DNA from: Gammaproteobacteria bacterium
GTDB lineage: Bacteria; Pseudomonadota; Gammaproteobacteria; Pseudomonadales; Pseudohongiellaceae
DNA length: 62,603 bases
Reading direction: 5' to 3'
Assembly: GCA_008081045.1 (NCBI GenBank)
Contig: VMDC01000009.1
Coordinates: forward strand, 1-62,603
A program made the translations under genes and the position numbers. The notes under the pieces are model-generated. The model did no database searches. It saw only the letters and a program-made list of their open reading frames with translations, and was not told where the DNA came from. Shown piece after piece: positions 1 through 9,582 of the stretch (positions are counted from its first letter, which is position 1; every line of letters begins with the position of its first letter).

Positions 1-1
1 A

Positions 2-472
2 CCGGCGTTCTATGAAGAGCTTGCGCGCAAAGCCATTGATGCTGGCGCCGATGCTTTTGTTGGAACTGGAGTGCAAACTTTACGCGGCATAGAAATTTAT
101 AATGGTAAGCCCATCTTTTATGGGCTGGGTGAGTTTTTTCGAGAAGCGCAGTGGGAGCTGGAAGTAGCGCTGGGCAATTCAGATGCAAATTCCAATCGAA
201 GAGTGCAGCAGTTTGCCAGAAACTTTGGTGGTTCGGCCCAATCATTGGAAAGCCTGGTAGCCATTAGTCATTATGAAGATGGAGAGTTGACTGAAGTGCG
301 ACTCTATCCAACTGAGTTAGGCTTTGACGGTCCTGATTCTCGTTTAGGAATTCCACGTATGGCTGATGTTCAACATGCGCAACAGATTCTTGAACGAGTA
401 GAGCGGCTTTCAGACGAGTGGGGAACCGAGATTGATATAGAAGGAAGTGTTGGAATTATTCGAATTAAGTGA
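2..472 (+). CDS. CapA-family protein (PGA_cap phosphoesterase-like), 3' end only
   Basis: The frame is open to the left edge of the window, so the N-terminal part is missing. Codons before the first GTG (71) already read as this family (FYEELARKAIDAGADAFVG, then EIYNGKPIFYGLGEFF). This matches the final block of CapA/PgsA-type proteins, metallophosphoesterase-fold proteins linked to poly-gamma-glutamate or capsule synthesis, where an HGxHPLQGxEIYNGKPIxYSLGNF-like segment is expected. Here the usual GNF is GEF and the histidines are not seen in the visible part. About 156 residues remain, including a C-terminal tail of about 100 residues that I do not recognise. Substrate and role cannot be judged from the fragment. 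It ends 169 bases before a hairpin at 641-660. Confidence 0.6.
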   Translation, partial: PAFYEELARKAIDAGADAFVGTGVQTLRGIEIYNGKPIFYGLGEFFREAQWELEVALGNSDANSNRRVQQFARNFGGSAQSLESLVAISHYEDGELTEVRLYPTELGFDGPDSRLGIPRMADVQHAQQILERVERLSDEWGTEIDIEGSVGIIRIK

Positions 473-640
473 TTGCTGTTTATAAAAGGGGTCTGCGTAA
501 AAATGCAGTAGTTTAGAGGAAAGGCTAACTTAGAAGATTCCCTTCGATAGAGTCTGGCAAGAGATGCTCTTAAGTATCGAAACTGTCTACTCGTCACTCT
601 CGGTGGCTGTAAGTATAGGGGAGTTGGGTCGGAATAATCC

Positions 641-660
641 AAACAGCCTTTGGGCTGTTT
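641..660 (+). terminator. short hairpin after the CapA-like gene
   Basis: An 8-bp perfect stem (AAACAGCC / GGCTGTTT) with a 4-base loop, ending in TTT. It lies 169 bases after the stop of the CapA-like gene and could end that transcript. It is the first of several small hairpins filling 641-794. The rest of 473-640 shows no gene. Confidence 0.4.
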
Positions 661-696
661 GTCCCCTGCGGGCTTCGCGCTGACGCGCTCGTAGCT

Positions 697-711
697 AACT
701 GCTTCGCAGTT
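697..711. other. small REP-like hairpin AACTGC-ttc-GCAGTT
   Basis: A 6-bp perfect stem with a 3-base loop, inside a GC-rich stretch (661-720) with further short self-complementary runs. It is noncoding and lies between the CapA-like gene and the tRNA-Phe terminator. No function is evident. Confidence 0.3.
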
Positions 712-759
712 GGTCGAACGACATCGATGGGTCTCATCCGGCGACTAAACCCCATACAT

Positions 760-788
760 AAAAAAGCCCCGCTTTGCGGGGCTTTTTT
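760..788 (-). terminator. intrinsic terminator of tRNA-Phe
   Basis: AAAAAAGCCCCGC-ttt-GCGGGGCTTTTTT is a perfect inverted repeat with a U-run in either direction. The flanks (ATACAT...ATGTAT) extend the symmetry to about 754-794. On the minus strand it starts a few bases after the CCA end of tRNA-Phe, so it is most simply the tRNA terminator. Confidence 0.85.
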
Positions 789-793
789 ATGTA

Positions 794-869
<76 letters not shown>

Positions 870-1024
870 GTTGGGGTGCACTGTGATGTGCTTGATTGTC
901 ATGCCAGCGAGTTCGGCTCTGCTGGTCGCGCTGACACTTGCGGAGCGTGCTGCCTGAGACTGATCCATCCCGGGGGCTAGGGCCGATGAACTGACCGGCT
1001 TTTGCCCTGCTTCGCGAGCCGCGT

Positions 1025-1053
1025 ATTAAATAGTGTCTGACTGCCTGAGTCAA
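1025..1053 (-). promoter_or_regulatory. sigma70 promoter for tRNA-Phe
   Basis: On the minus strand TTGACT, a 17-base spacer and TTTAAT are followed by a GC-rich stretch (ACGCGGCTCGCG). This is a near-consensus promoter with the GC-rich discriminator typical of stringently controlled stable-RNA genes. It lies downstream of yggX and about 155 bases before the tRNA, so the precursor would have a leader of roughly 145 nt. The rest of 870-1186 shows no gene. Confidence 0.65.
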
Positions 1054-1186
1054 GGCATATGCGCGTGGCTCAGCGCCCGATAAGGCCAGGCCTGGCAAAG
1101 CAAAATCCGCAAGCATGGCCGACGATTTGCGGCACTCAGACCTGCTTTCGAGTGGCTTTAGGGAACACAGTGCAGGCGTGAGACGC

Positions 1187-1459
1187 CTACTTGTCGGGTG
1201 GCACAAACCCTTCGGCGCGATCGTAGTCCTCGTTACTGAGGAATTTTTCCATTTCCTGCTGCAGGTAGCTGCGCGTTTCCGGATCCATCAGGTTCAGCTG
1301 CTTCTCGTTGATAAGCATGGTTTGCTGTGCCTGCCACTCTTGCCAGGCCTGCTGAGACACAGTTTCATAAACTTCCTGCCCCTTCGGTCCGGGATAGGGC
1401 GGAACCGCCAGTCCCGGCAGTTCTCTCTGGTATTTTCGACACTGAACCGTGCGGCTCAT
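1187..1459 (-). CDS. yggX: Fe(2+)-trafficking protein YggX
   Basis: A 90-residue cytosolic protein recognised from its N-terminal block ([17 protein letters not shown], then [11 protein letters not shown]), a central W-rich segment ([20 protein letters not shown]) and a C-terminus ending EGFVPPDK. Length and motifs match YggX, a small protein with one conserved cysteine (Cys7) that limits oxidative damage to iron-sulfur clusters and is linked to iron handling. It sits 9 bases after mutY, the usual neighbour in gammaproteobacteria; MutY itself carries a [4Fe-4S] cluster. It is probably co-transcribed with mutY. Confidence 0.93.
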   Translation of the reverse strand: MSRTVQCRKYQRELPGLAVPPYPGPKGQEVYETVSQQAWQEWQAQQTMLINEKQLNLMDPETRSYLQQEMEKFLSNEDYDRAEGFVPPDK

Positions 1460-1468
1460 GGAAACTCC

Positions 1469-2575
1469 TTAGCGTGAAACAGGGTGCGGGTCTTTGGCCA
1501 GTTCGGAGAGCAGCTTTTTCACCGGCGCGGCCAGCCCGACCTCAAGCGAATGATTAAGAGGGTACCAGAGCCAGCGGTCAGAATCAGCTGCACCTGCTGC
1601 TTCGTTTGTGTTGGGTTCGGCTTCAATCAATAACGGGAAGATGTCCAGATGGTAGTGGGTGAAGCTGTGCCGAACTTGTGGCAGCCTGATCGCGGCAGTC
1701 AGGTCGCAGGGCAGTCCGTTGAATTCGGTCGAGCACTGCGCCGCCGGTTCATCTTGTCCGGTGGGCTTTGACAAAGGCCGCTCCGGCAAGGAGTAGAGCC
1801 CGCCCCAGATGCCGGTGTCCGCGCGCTTCTCCAGCAACACTGCCCCCTGTCCATTGCGCAGGATAATCATCTGCACGGCTTTTACCGGTTTGTCCTGTCT
1901 GGGTTTCTTGCCCGGATACGTCGCAATCGCATCAGCGGCCAGCGCCTGGCAGCGATCGGCCAGTGGACACCGGCCGCAGTCGGGCTGGCTTCGCGTGCAC
2001 AAGGTAGCGCCGAGATCCATCATGGCCTGCGTGTAAGCGGCGATGCCGGACTCCGGCAGCAGCGATTCCGCCAGTTCCCACAGCCGGGTTTTGACAGCAC
2101 TGCTTTCCGGATAGCCGGCAATGGCAAAATAACGCGTCAACACGCGTTTGACGTTGCCATCGAGAATCGGGGCTCTGATGTGCATGGCAAGCGCGGCTAT
2201 CGCGCCGGCCGTAGACCGCCCGATGCCAGGCAGGGATTCGAGTTCCTCAACGCTGTCCGGAAAGTGCCCCTGATGCTCTGCGCAGACTTGCTGCGCGGCT
2301 TTGTGAAGATTGCGTGCCCTGGCGTAATAGCCGAGCCCTGTCCACAGGTGCAGCACCTGATCCACCGGCGCTGCCGCCAGTGCGTGCACGTCGGGAAAGC
2401 GCGCCATGAACCGCTGATAATAGGGAATGACCGTGGCCACCTGGGTCTGCTGCAGCATGATCTCTGACACCCAGACCCGGTAAGGCGTGGGGTCTTGCTG
2501 CCAGGGCAAATCGTGCCGGCCGTGCGTGACGAACCAGTCCATAACCTGCTCTGCAAATGTGTGCTGGCTTCCCAT
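1469..2575 (-). CDS. mutY: A/G-specific adenine DNA glycosylase MutY
   Basis: Removes adenine mispaired with 8-oxoguanine or guanine in base excision repair. All hallmarks are visible: catalytic Glu38 in [11 protein letters not shown], helix-hairpin-helix [12 protein letters not shown] (about 115-126) followed by catalytic Asp139 in LDGNVKRVL, and four cluster cysteines (Cys193, 200, 203, 209) with the family spacing. A C-terminal NUDIX-like domain that reads the oxidised base follows from about residue 230. At 368 residues it is close to the usual 350-370. It lies between asmA and yggX on the same strand. Confidence 0.95.
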   Translation of the reverse strand: MGSQHTFAEQVMDWFVTHGRHDLPWQQDPTPYRVWVSEIMLQQTQVATVIPYYQRFMARFPDVHALAAAPVDQVLHLWTGLGYYARARNLHKAAQQVCAEHQGHFPDSVEELESLPGIGRSTAGAIAALAMHIRAPILDGNVKRVLTRYFAIAGYPESSAVKTRLWELAESLLPESGIAAYTQAMMDLGATLCTRSQPDCGRCPLADRCQALAADAIATYPGKKPRQDKPVKAVQMIILRNGQGAVLLEKRADTGIWGGLYSLPERPLSKPTGQDEPAAQCSTEFNGLPCDLTAAIRLPQVRHSFTHYHLDIFPLLIEAEPNTNEAAGAADSDRWLWYPLNHSLEVGLAAPVKKLLSELAKDPHPVSR

Positions 2576-2661
2576 AGCGCGCGATCAACCGCGCTGCCGG
2601 CGCTTTAACGGGCAGGGCAGGGCAGGAAGGCTGGATTGCCGCAGCAGCAGGGGTTCCATGC

Positions 2662-4674
2662 TCAATTCAGCAGGCTTCTGAGCAGCCCTCTGGCTGAGTC
2701 GCGCAATTGTTCAGGCACCTGATCGGTAATGATGTCCTGCAGTTCATTGCGCAGCGCATTGGCGCCAATCTGACTGAAAATGTCCCGCACACGGGTAAAG
2801 TCCGGTCGGCAGTATCGGCTGATGTCATCGGCAAAGGCGGCGCTGCAGTCCACGGGCCAGGACACATTGTGGTAGAGCTCATCGATCGGGATCGTCTGGG
2901 TATAGGGCGCACCCAGCACGGTAAACAGCAGGTCGTAATCGAAGCTCTGTGCGTCGAGGTCAATCTGGCCGCTGCCGCTGATGTCGAAATTGTCCATGCG
3001 CAGCCTGACCTCCTGCTGCGAAGTCAGACCGTCTTCGAGTATCAGGTAGCCACTCAGGTCACTGAAACGAATCACGTCTGGCCACTGCTGAATGGCCTCC
3101 CCGTTCGGGCTCAGTGCCGCGATGGCGGTAAACACCTGTTTGATCACGCCGATGTCGACTGAGTTGTCGGTTATGCTGAAGGCGCTGTTGCCGGACAATG
3201 AGTCCAGCATTGCCCCAACCGTGTCGCCCGCTGCGGTATAGCTGGATTCGGCCTGCAGAAAACCATTGACGGCGTTGAAGCGAGTAACCAAAGGAGTCAG
3301 CTCTGACAGATTGACATCGCTGATAGTCTGGCTGACTTCCAGTTCGGGCTCGCTGCCCCGGGTGCTCAGCCGTATTGTGCCTTGTGTCGAACCTTCAAAC
3401 AGGGAGACAGGCGGCACTTCGATGTCCAGCACGCCATCCTCGACGTTGGTAAATACGTTGACGTCCTGCAGCTGGATATCATTAATGGTGACCGATTCAA
3501 CAGAGATCCCTCCCAGCAGACTGATGGAGCTGATCAGCTCGACGGGCAGTTCAGCCTGCGGCTGATACTGCGCGGCTTCGGTGAGCCCGGTCGGTGTTTC
3601 TTCAGCCGCCGGTAGCTGCTCGGTAAAAAAGGGCGACAGATCGAGCGCCCCGGCATTGACGTTGTAACTGACATTCAGGGGAGCCAGATCGGTGGCCAGG
3701 CGCACCTCGGCATCGGTTTCGATCAGTGAGCCGGCAAAACTGAGGTCAAAGTCGCTCAGTGTCGCCCGCTGCGCAGAGCCGTTGAATCGGGCGCTGAAGC
3801 TCAGCATGCGATTCGCATCGAGACCAAAGCCGGTGGCCGGGCCCGGCTCTTTCAAATCCAGTGACTCCAGCAGGGTGATTACGTCGAAATCTTCGGCGAC
3901 CAGCGAGCCTTCGTAAATCGGATCTGCAGGAAATCCCGAAACCGTGATTGCGCCGGTGACCAACATTGGCGTGATGCTCAGCTGCAGGTTGCTGAACTGA
4001 AACGACCCGTTGCTCAGTTCGGCCTGCACGTCAGATCTCAGCGCCATGGGAATGGCTGCCGACATGCCGTTGTTTTCGTAATCAAACTGAAGTGCCACTG
4101 AGAAGGGGCGACCTTCCAGGTTGGTATCCCGACTGTCCAGGCTGAGGTTGTCGATCTGATAGCGGGCCTGCTTAGAGGCGTCCTGAATGTCGATGCTGGC
4201 ATTGCCGATCCGCAGTCGATCAACCGAAAAGGCCGGCAGTTCTCTCAGTTCCCCCGGAGATGACGGGTTGCGGCTGGCTGCACCCGGTTCAGCGGCTCCG
4301 GTGGACCAGATGCTGGTACCGTTCGCATCAATAAAATAGTTGGCATGTAAATCTGCAGTGGAGATTTCCCTGATCTTGATCTGGCCTCTCAGCAAAGGCG
4401 TCAGCTCAACGCTTAACACCGCAGATGAGGTGGAGGCCAGTTCCTGAGGAAAGGCAGGGTTTTTCAGCCGGACATCAGTTAGCGCAAGGCCGAGGTCCGG
4501 GAACAGGCTCAGGGACAGGTCGCCGCCAATGGTCAGTTCAAAGCCGGTAGCAGCGAGCACCGTCTCCGAAATGGCCGCTTTGTTGGATTCTGTGTTGATC
4601 CTTGCCACGAGCAGGAAGCCGCTCGCCACCACCAGCAAAACCAGCACCAACAGAAATCTGAGGAGAAACTTCAT
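2662..4674 (-). CDS. AsmA family protein
   Basis: A 670-residue protein with one N-terminal membrane helix (FLLRFLLVLVLLVVASGFLLVA), then the AsmA N-terminal block (TGFELTIGGDLSLSLFPDLGLALTDVRLKNP). A long beta-rich periplasmic region and a conserved C-terminal block around residues 440-600 follow. AsmA-type proteins are inner-membrane-anchored, VPS13/chorein-like proteins implicated in outer-membrane lipid homeostasis. It precedes mutY on the same strand, a common gammaproteobacterial arrangement, and is divergent from hisB. Confidence 0.87.
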   Translation of the reverse strand: MKFLLRFLLVLVLLVVASGFLLVARINTESNKAAISETVLAATGFELTIGGDLSLSLFPDLGLALTDVRLKNPAFPQELASTSSAVLSVELTPLLRGQIKIREISTADLHANYFIDANGTSIWSTGAAEPGAASRNPSSPGELRELPAFSVDRLRIGNASIDIQDASKQARYQIDNLSLDSRDTNLEGRPFSVALQFDYENNGMSAAIPMALRSDVQAELSNGSFQFSNLQLSITPMLVTGAITVSGFPADPIYEGSLVAEDFDVITLLESLDLKEPGPATGFGLDANRMLSFSARFNGSAQRATLSDFDLSFAGSLIETDAEVRLATDLAPLNVSYNVNAGALDLSPFFTEQLPAAEETPTGLTEAAQYQPQAELPVELISSISLLGGISVESVTINDIQLQDVNVFTNVEDGVLDIEVPPVSLFEGSTQGTIRLSTRGSEPELEVSQTISDVNLSELTPLVTRFNAVNGFLQAESSYTAAGDTVGAMLDSLSGNSAFSITDNSVDIGVIKQVFTAIAALSPNGEAIQQWPDVIRFSDLSGYLILEDGLTSQQEVRLRMDNFDISGSGQIDLDAQSFDYDLLFTVLGAPYTQTIPIDELYHNVSWPVDCSAAFADDISRYCRPDFTRVRDIFSQIGANALRNELQDIITDQVPEQLRDSARGLLRSLLN

Positions 4675-4870
4675 GGTCCTAACTCAATCCTCACGGCGTG
4701 GGCGAGGCGGTGGTCCCGCTGGCTCGGTCGGTCGATGCGATGTAACACGGCGTGAAATGCTCCTGAATCTGGCTCAGCCCGTCCGGAACGGTTCCGGCTT
4801 TGGCCCCTAGTCTACCGAATGCCTGAAGGCCCTGCACGAAACCTGACTTTCACTCCGGCGGGAGCAGCAT

Positions 4871-4876
4871 TATAAT
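4871..4876 (+). promoter_or_regulatory. candidate -10 element (TATAAT) for hisB
   Basis: A perfect TATAAT lies 27 bases before the hisB ATG in the asmA/hisB divergent gap. No convincing -35 element is present at 16-18 bases, so this is a partial promoter match only. Confidence 0.4.
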
Positions 4877-4903
4877 GCGGCTTTTCCGCCAACGGGTCTT
4901 TTC

Positions 4904-5512
4904 ATGAGCGCTTCGGCTCCCCCTTCTCCGCGTCAGGCTACGGTCGAGCGCAACACCAAGGAAACGCAAATCACCGTCACGCTCAAGCTTGATGGTTCAG
5001 GGCAGCTGGACGTTGAGACCGGCCTGCCGTTTCTTGATCACATGCTCGATCAGATTGCGCGCCACGGGTTGATTGACCTGACGGTCAGGGCGTCCGGCGA
5101 TCTGGACATCGATGCCCATCACACGGTTGAGGACATCGGCATCACGCTGGGTCAGGCGCTGAATCAGGCGCTCGACAAGACCGGCATCCGTCGCTACGGC
5201 CACGCGTATGTTCCTCTTGATGAGGCGCTTTCCCGGGTGGTGCTGGATTTTTCCGGTCGTCCGGGCCTCGATTACCACGTGCAGTTCGTCAAGGGTACCG
5301 TAGGCAACTTTGACGTCGATCTGTTCCATGAATTTTTTCAGGGCTTTGTGAATCACGCGATGGTCACGCTGCACATCGACAACATTCGCGGCAAGAATGC
5401 GCACCACCAGATTGAAACCATCTTTAAGGCTTTTGGTCGGGCGCTGCGCATGGCGATGGAAATTGATCCCCGCGCAGCCGACCATATTCCTTCTACCAAA
5501 GGCGTTCTGTAG
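4904..5512 (+). CDS. hisB: imidazoleglycerol-phosphate dehydratase
   Basis: Catalyses the sixth step of histidine synthesis, dehydrating imidazole glycerol phosphate to imidazole acetol phosphate. The 202-residue single-domain form shows the manganese-binding histidine motifs [12 protein letters not shown] (about 44-55), [10 protein letters not shown] (about 70) and [18 protein letters not shown] (about 165), and ends HIPSTKGVL, typical of the family. The phosphatase domain fused in Escherichia coli HisB is absent, as in pseudomonads. It is the first gene of hisBHAF on this strand. Confidence 0.96.
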   Translation: MSASAPPSPRQATVERNTKETQITVTLKLDGSGQLDVETGLPFLDHMLDQIARHGLIDLTVRASGDLDIDAHHTVEDIGITLGQALNQALDKTGIRRYGHAYVPLDEALSRVVLDFSGRPGLDYHVQFVKGTVGNFDVDLFHEFFQGFVNHAMVTLHIDNIRGKNAHHQIETIFKAFGRALRMAMEIDPRAADHIPSTKGVL

Positions 5513-5727
5513 ACGGTGTCCCGCAACCGGTGTCCCATGAAAGATCCTCTTCAGATGGTCCGGCGTCATGGCATCAGCGCTTTGCCGAGGTCACGCAGCC
5601 CCGTCCTTGCTGGATTCCCTCGTATCCGCTTCCTCAATGCTGATGCGGTAAACCCGAACTACTGACTCGGCCATCAATACGAACCTGTGATGACAGCATA
5701 CGCGCATACGGCAGTGGCCACCCGCCA

Positions 5728-6399
5728 ATGAATCAGGTTGCAGTCATTGACTACGGCATGGGGAACCTGCATTCGGTCGCCAAAGCAATCGAGCATGTGG
5801 GGGCAGAACTGGCCGCCGAATCGGGGCAGGCTACGAAGGTCACCATCACGTCAGATCCTGCGCAGATCGCGGCCGCGGATCGGGTGGTGTTCCCCGGCGT
5901 TGGTGCGATTCGCGACTGCATGGCCGAGATCAACCGGCTCGACGTCGGCGCGATGGTGGCAAGTGCGATGAAGACAAAACCGGTGCTGGCGATTTGCGTC
6001 GGTATGCAGGCGCTGATGGCGCACAGTGAAGAAAACGGTGGAGTGGACTGTCTGGGCCTGCTGTCGGGGCGCGTGAAGTTTTTTGGTGAGGATCTGCGGG
6101 ACGACAATGATGCCCGCCTGAAAGTGCCGCACATGGGGTGGAACCGGGTTACCCAGACTTCAGATCACCCGCTCTGGCGGGGTGTGCCGGACAACAGCCG
6201 GTTCTACTTCGTCCACAGCTATTATGTGACGATGGATGAGACTGATCAGGTGGCCGGCCGCAGCGTGTATGGCAGGGAAATTGTGGCTGCTATCTCCGCG
6301 GGCAATATTTTTGCCACGCAGTTTCATCCGGAAAAAAGTCAAAACGCAGGGCTCACCCTGCTGCGCAATTTTCTCACCTGGAACGGCGCCAGCGACTGA
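5728..6399 (+). CDS. hisH: imidazole glycerol phosphate synthase, glutaminase subunit HisH
   Basis: Supplies ammonia from glutamine to HisF. The class I glutamine amidotransferase triad is visible: the nucleophilic Cys in [11 protein letters not shown] (about 90) and His/Glu in TQFHPEKSQ near the C-terminus. The N-terminus [19 protein letters not shown] is a HisH signature. It is 223 residues long, slightly over the usual 200-215 because of a short insert near residue 35. It starts 215 bases after hisB, a wide gap for this operon. Confidence 0.95.
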   Translation: MNQVAVIDYGMGNLHSVAKAIEHVGAELAAESGQATKVTITSDPAQIAAADRVVFPGVGAIRDCMAEINRLDVGAMVASAMKTKPVLAICVGMQALMAHSEENGGVDCLGLLSGRVKFFGEDLRDDNDARLKVPHMGWNRVTQTSDHPLWRGVPDNSRFYFVHSYYVTMDETDQVAGRSVYGREIVAAISAGNIFATQFHPEKSQNAGLTLLRNFLTWNGASD

Positions 6400-6450
6400 G
6401 CGCCGATCAGAACCAGACGAGCATCTGACAAGAGGGACACCGCAAACGCC

Positions 6451-7197
6451 ATGATAGTGATACCTGCAATCGATCTGAAAGACGGTCAGTGTGTCCGCCT
6501 CAAGCAGGGTCGGATGGAAGAGAGCACGATTTTCTCTGATGATCCGGTGGAGCAGGCCGGGCAGTGGCTGGCGCAGGGTGCGCGGCGCCTGCACATTGTG
6601 GATCTTAACGGGGCGTTCGAAGGGTCGCCGGTCAATGCGGACATCGTGACTTCCATAACCCGCGCTTACCCGGAACTTCCTGTGCAGATCGGCGGCGGCA
6701 TCCGCTCGCTCGAGACGGCTCAGGTCTACATCGATGCCGGGGTGAGCTACCTTATTATTGGCACTCAGGCGGTAAAGGACCCTGATTTTGTCCGGGCAGC
6801 CAGCGCGGAATTCCCCGGTAAGATCATCATCGGGCTTGATGCGGTGAACGGCAAAGTCGCCACAGAAGGATGGGCGGATGTCTCTGAATTGGCGGTCGAG
6901 GAAGCGCTGCAGCGTTTCGACGGACTGGGGTTGGCAGCGGTGATTTACACAGACATTGATCGGGACGGCATGATGCAGGGGGCCAATGTGGCGGCCACTG
7001 TGGCTCTGGCTGAGCGCTCCAGCATTCCGGTCATTGCCTCCGGCGGTATCGCGAAACTGGCCGACATTGTCGATCTGAAAGCCGCGGCAAAAACCGCAGG
7101 CGGCGCCGGCATTATCGGCGCCATCACCGGCCGCGCGATTTACGAAGGTAAGCTGGATCTACAGGAGGCGCAGGCCTACTGTGATTCAGACGACTGA
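6451..7197 (+). CDS. hisA: ProFAR isomerase HisA
   Basis: Opens the ribose of ProFAR to give PRFAR, the substrate of HisF. A beta/alpha barrel of 248 residues with catalytic Asp8 in IPAIDLKDG, the phosphate-binding QIGGGIRS, and the second catalytic Asp region in [12 protein letters not shown]. The C-terminal phosphate site reads [12 protein letters not shown]. It follows hisH by 51 bases and precedes hisF by 36, in the conserved hisH-hisA-hisF order. Confidence 0.96.
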   Translation: MIVIPAIDLKDGQCVRLKQGRMEESTIFSDDPVEQAGQWLAQGARRLHIVDLNGAFEGSPVNADIVTSITRAYPELPVQIGGGIRSLETAQVYIDAGVSYLIIGTQAVKDPDFVRAASAEFPGKIIIGLDAVNGKVATEGWADVSELAVEEALQRFDGLGLAAVIYTDIDRDGMMQGANVAATVALAERSSIPVIASGGIAKLADIVDLKAAAKTAGGAGIIGAITGRAIYEGKLDLQEAQAYCDSDD

Positions 7198-7233
7198 GCT
7201 TTTTCCGATGACCGGCACAGCGCAGACAGACCT

Positions 7234-8010
7234 ATGGCACTAGCAAAGCGAATCATTCCCTGTCTGGACTGCGACCGCGGCCGCGTGGTGAAAGGCGTGC
7301 AATTTGTCGACATTCGCGATGCCGGTGATCCGGTCGAGGTTTCCAGGCGCTACGGCGAGGCCGGCGCCGATGAGATCACGTTTCTGGACATTACCGCCAG
7401 CCATGAAGATCGGGCCACGACGGTGGACACGGTCCGGGCGATCGCCGGACAGGTTTTCATTCCGCTCACGGTGGGTGGGGGCATTCGCACGCTGGAAGAT
7501 ATTCGCACCATGCTGAACGCAGGTGCAGACAAGGTCTCCATCAACACCGCTGCTGTTCAGAATCCCGAGTTCGTCCGAGAGGCGGCAGAACGCTTCGGCT
7601 CTCAGTGCATTGTCGTGGCGGTAGACGCCAAGCGTGTGTCGGCTGAAGATGAGCCGCTGCGCTGGGAAATTTTCACCCACGGCGGGCGCAAGCCGACCGG
7701 GCTTGAAGTCATCGAATGGGTCAGGCGGATGGTGAGTTACGGCGCCGGTGAAATTCTGCTGACCAGCATGGACCGCGATGGCACCAAGATCGGCTTCGAT
7801 CTTGAACTCAACAGGGCCGTCAGCGAGGCCGTCAACGTGCCCATCATCGCGTCAGGCGGCGTGGGCAATCTCGACCATCTGGCCGATGGCGTGCTGCTGG
7901 GCGCAGCAGATGCGGTGCTCGCGGCGAGCATTTTCCACTTCGGTGAATACACCATCCGCGAGGCGAAAGCGCACATGGCATCCCGGGGCATTGAGGTCAG
8001 GCTGGATTAA
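7234..8010 (+). CDS. hisF: imidazole glycerol phosphate synthase, cyclase subunit HisF
   Basis: Joins with HisH to convert PRFAR and ammonia to imidazole glycerol phosphate and AICAR. The 258-residue barrel starts [21 protein letters not shown] with catalytic Asp12, has [13 protein letters not shown] and the second catalytic Asp in [28 protein letters not shown] forms a phosphate site. It is the last gene of the cluster and converges with ctpA across a 94-base gap in which no clear terminator is seen. Confidence 0.97.
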   Translation: MALAKRIIPCLDCDRGRVVKGVQFVDIRDAGDPVEVSRRYGEAGADEITFLDITASHEDRATTVDTVRAIAGQVFIPLTVGGGIRTLEDIRTMLNAGADKVSINTAAVQNPEFVREAAERFGSQCIVVAVDAKRVSAEDEPLRWEIFTHGGRKPTGLEVIEWVRRMVSYGAGEILLTSMDRDGTKIGFDLELNRAVSEAVNVPIIASGGVGNLDHLADGVLLGAADAVLAASIFHFGEYTIREAKAHMASRGIEVRLD

Positions 8011-8104
8011 ACGACGCAGCCGCTTGAACCGCTCAAGCCGACCGGCTTTGCAAGGGATTTGATCAGGCCAGTCAGGTCGATTGCGTTCGGTGGCAGGTCG
8101 CTGG

Positions 8105-9445
8105 CTACAGGGCATCCCGCTGGGCAAAGCTGCCCGTGGTGCTGCGCGCGGCAGGTCTGAAGGCATTGACGCCCTTCAGCACGTTCAGCGCTTCGTTGAG
8201 CGGATAGTCGGTGACCAGAACCTGTTCGGCGGAGATCAGCGCTTCGGCCATCTCCTCATCGCTGTCTACCGTCTCTTCACCATTCCCGTTGGCCAGTCGG
8301 CCGGGCAGGTCGGCTTCATTGTATTGCGAAATGCTGCGCGAGCGCCGCGTCACAAAAGCATCGTCAACAATGATGTCGGGGGTGATACCCTGCGCCTGGA
8401 TCGAGCGTCCGCTGGGCGTGTAGTACAGTGAGGTAGTCAGCTTGATCGCGCGGGCGTCATCCAGCTGGAGCACCGTTTGCACCGAGCCTTTGCCAAAACT
8501 CTGGGTTCCCATCACCACGGCCCGGCCGTGATCCTGAAGTGCGCCGGCAACAATCTCTGATGCGGAAGCGGAGCCGTTATTCACCAGTACCACAAGTGGG
8601 ACATCTGGCGCTACAGTGGCGAGGCTGGCCGAAAAGGTCATGTCGTTTCCTTCCAGACGGCCTTTGGTCGAGACAATTGAGCCTTCCTCAATAAAGGCAT
8701 CCACCACGCGCACGGAGGCCTGCAGCACGCCGCCCGGGTTATTGCGCAAATCCAGAACCACGCCTTTCAGCTCGCCGTGCTCTTCGTACAGTTCCCGCAG
8801 CTCGTCTTCCAGCTCTTCGCCGGTGTTGAGCCGGAACTGGGCAATCCGGACATAGGCATATCCGGGTTCGAGCAGACGGCTTCGAACGCTGGTAATGGCG
8901 ATAACTTCGCGTACGACCGTCAGCTCAAAGGGTTCCATGCCCTCGCGGGCAATGGTGACCGTCACTTCGGTGCCCGGTTCGCCCCGCATCATATTGGCCG
9001 CTTCTTCCGGAGTCAGTTCACGCAGCGGTTTATTGTCGATCTGGATGATCAGATCACCCGCCTCAATGCCAGCCCGGTCTGCCGGCGTATCATCAATGGG
9101 GCTGATCACCTTGATGTAGCCGTTCTCCCGACCCACCTCGATGCCCAGCCCACCGAATTCGCCAGAAGTGGTTTCCTGAAGGGCGTCATAATCCTGTCCG
9201 GCCATGTAGGCCGAATGCGGATCCAGCCCTGACAGCATGCCTCTGATTGCGTTCTCCAGCAGAGTTTTGTCGTCGATCTCTTCCACGTAGGCCATGCGGA
9301 TGCGGTCCAGCGCTTCGGTGAACATGCGCACTTCATCAAGCGGCAGGGGCAGCAGCTCAGACTGCTGGGCCTGTCCGGACAGCGGCGCGGAGTTCAGCAC
9401 GCAAAGGGCAAGGGCGGTCGACAGGCGTTGGCGAAAGGTCATCAT
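8105..9445 (-). CDS. carboxyl-terminal processing protease CtpA (S41 family)
   Basis: A periplasmic serine protease of 446 residues with a signal peptide (LSTALALCVLNSAPLSGQAQ) and an N-terminal helix region. A PDZ domain (about 90-175, with GGLGIEVGRENGYIKVISPIDDTPA-type sequence) and the S41 catalytic domain follow. The catalytic dyad is visible as Ser in VNNGSASASEIVAGAL and Lys in GTQSFGKGSVQTV. Relatives degrade or trim cell-wall hydrolases and envelope proteins. It follows envC on the same strand, the usual gpmI-envC-ctpA order. Confidence 0.93.
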   Translation of the reverse strand: MMTFRQRLSTALALCVLNSAPLSGQAQQSELLPLPLDEVRMFTEALDRIRMAYVEEIDDKTLLENAIRGMLSGLDPHSAYMAGQDYDALQETTSGEFGGLGIEVGRENGYIKVISPIDDTPADRAGIEAGDLIIQIDNKPLRELTPEEAANMMRGEPGTEVTVTIAREGMEPFELTVVREVIAITSVRSRLLEPGYAYVRIAQFRLNTGEELEDELRELYEEHGELKGVVLDLRNNPGGVLQASVRVVDAFIEEGSIVSTKGRLEGNDMTFSASLATVAPDVPLVVLVNNGSASASEIVAGALQDHGRAVVMGTQSFGKGSVQTVLQLDDARAIKLTTSLYYTPSGRSIQAQGITPDIIVDDAFVTRRSRSISQYNEADLPGRLANGNGEETVDSDEEMAEALISAEQVLVTDYPLNEALNVLKGVNAFRPAARSTTGSFAQRDAL

Positions 9446-9582
9446 CGGGGTTTCCTGAAAAGCGGTTCTGCTGGGTGATACGAATTCGTCAATAGTTTCA
9501 GTTTATGCCGGCATTGGCAATATGCCGGGCGGGCTCGGGACGGTCCTCCCTGTCCTGACTGCTGGCTATGTGGGGGTGCGGC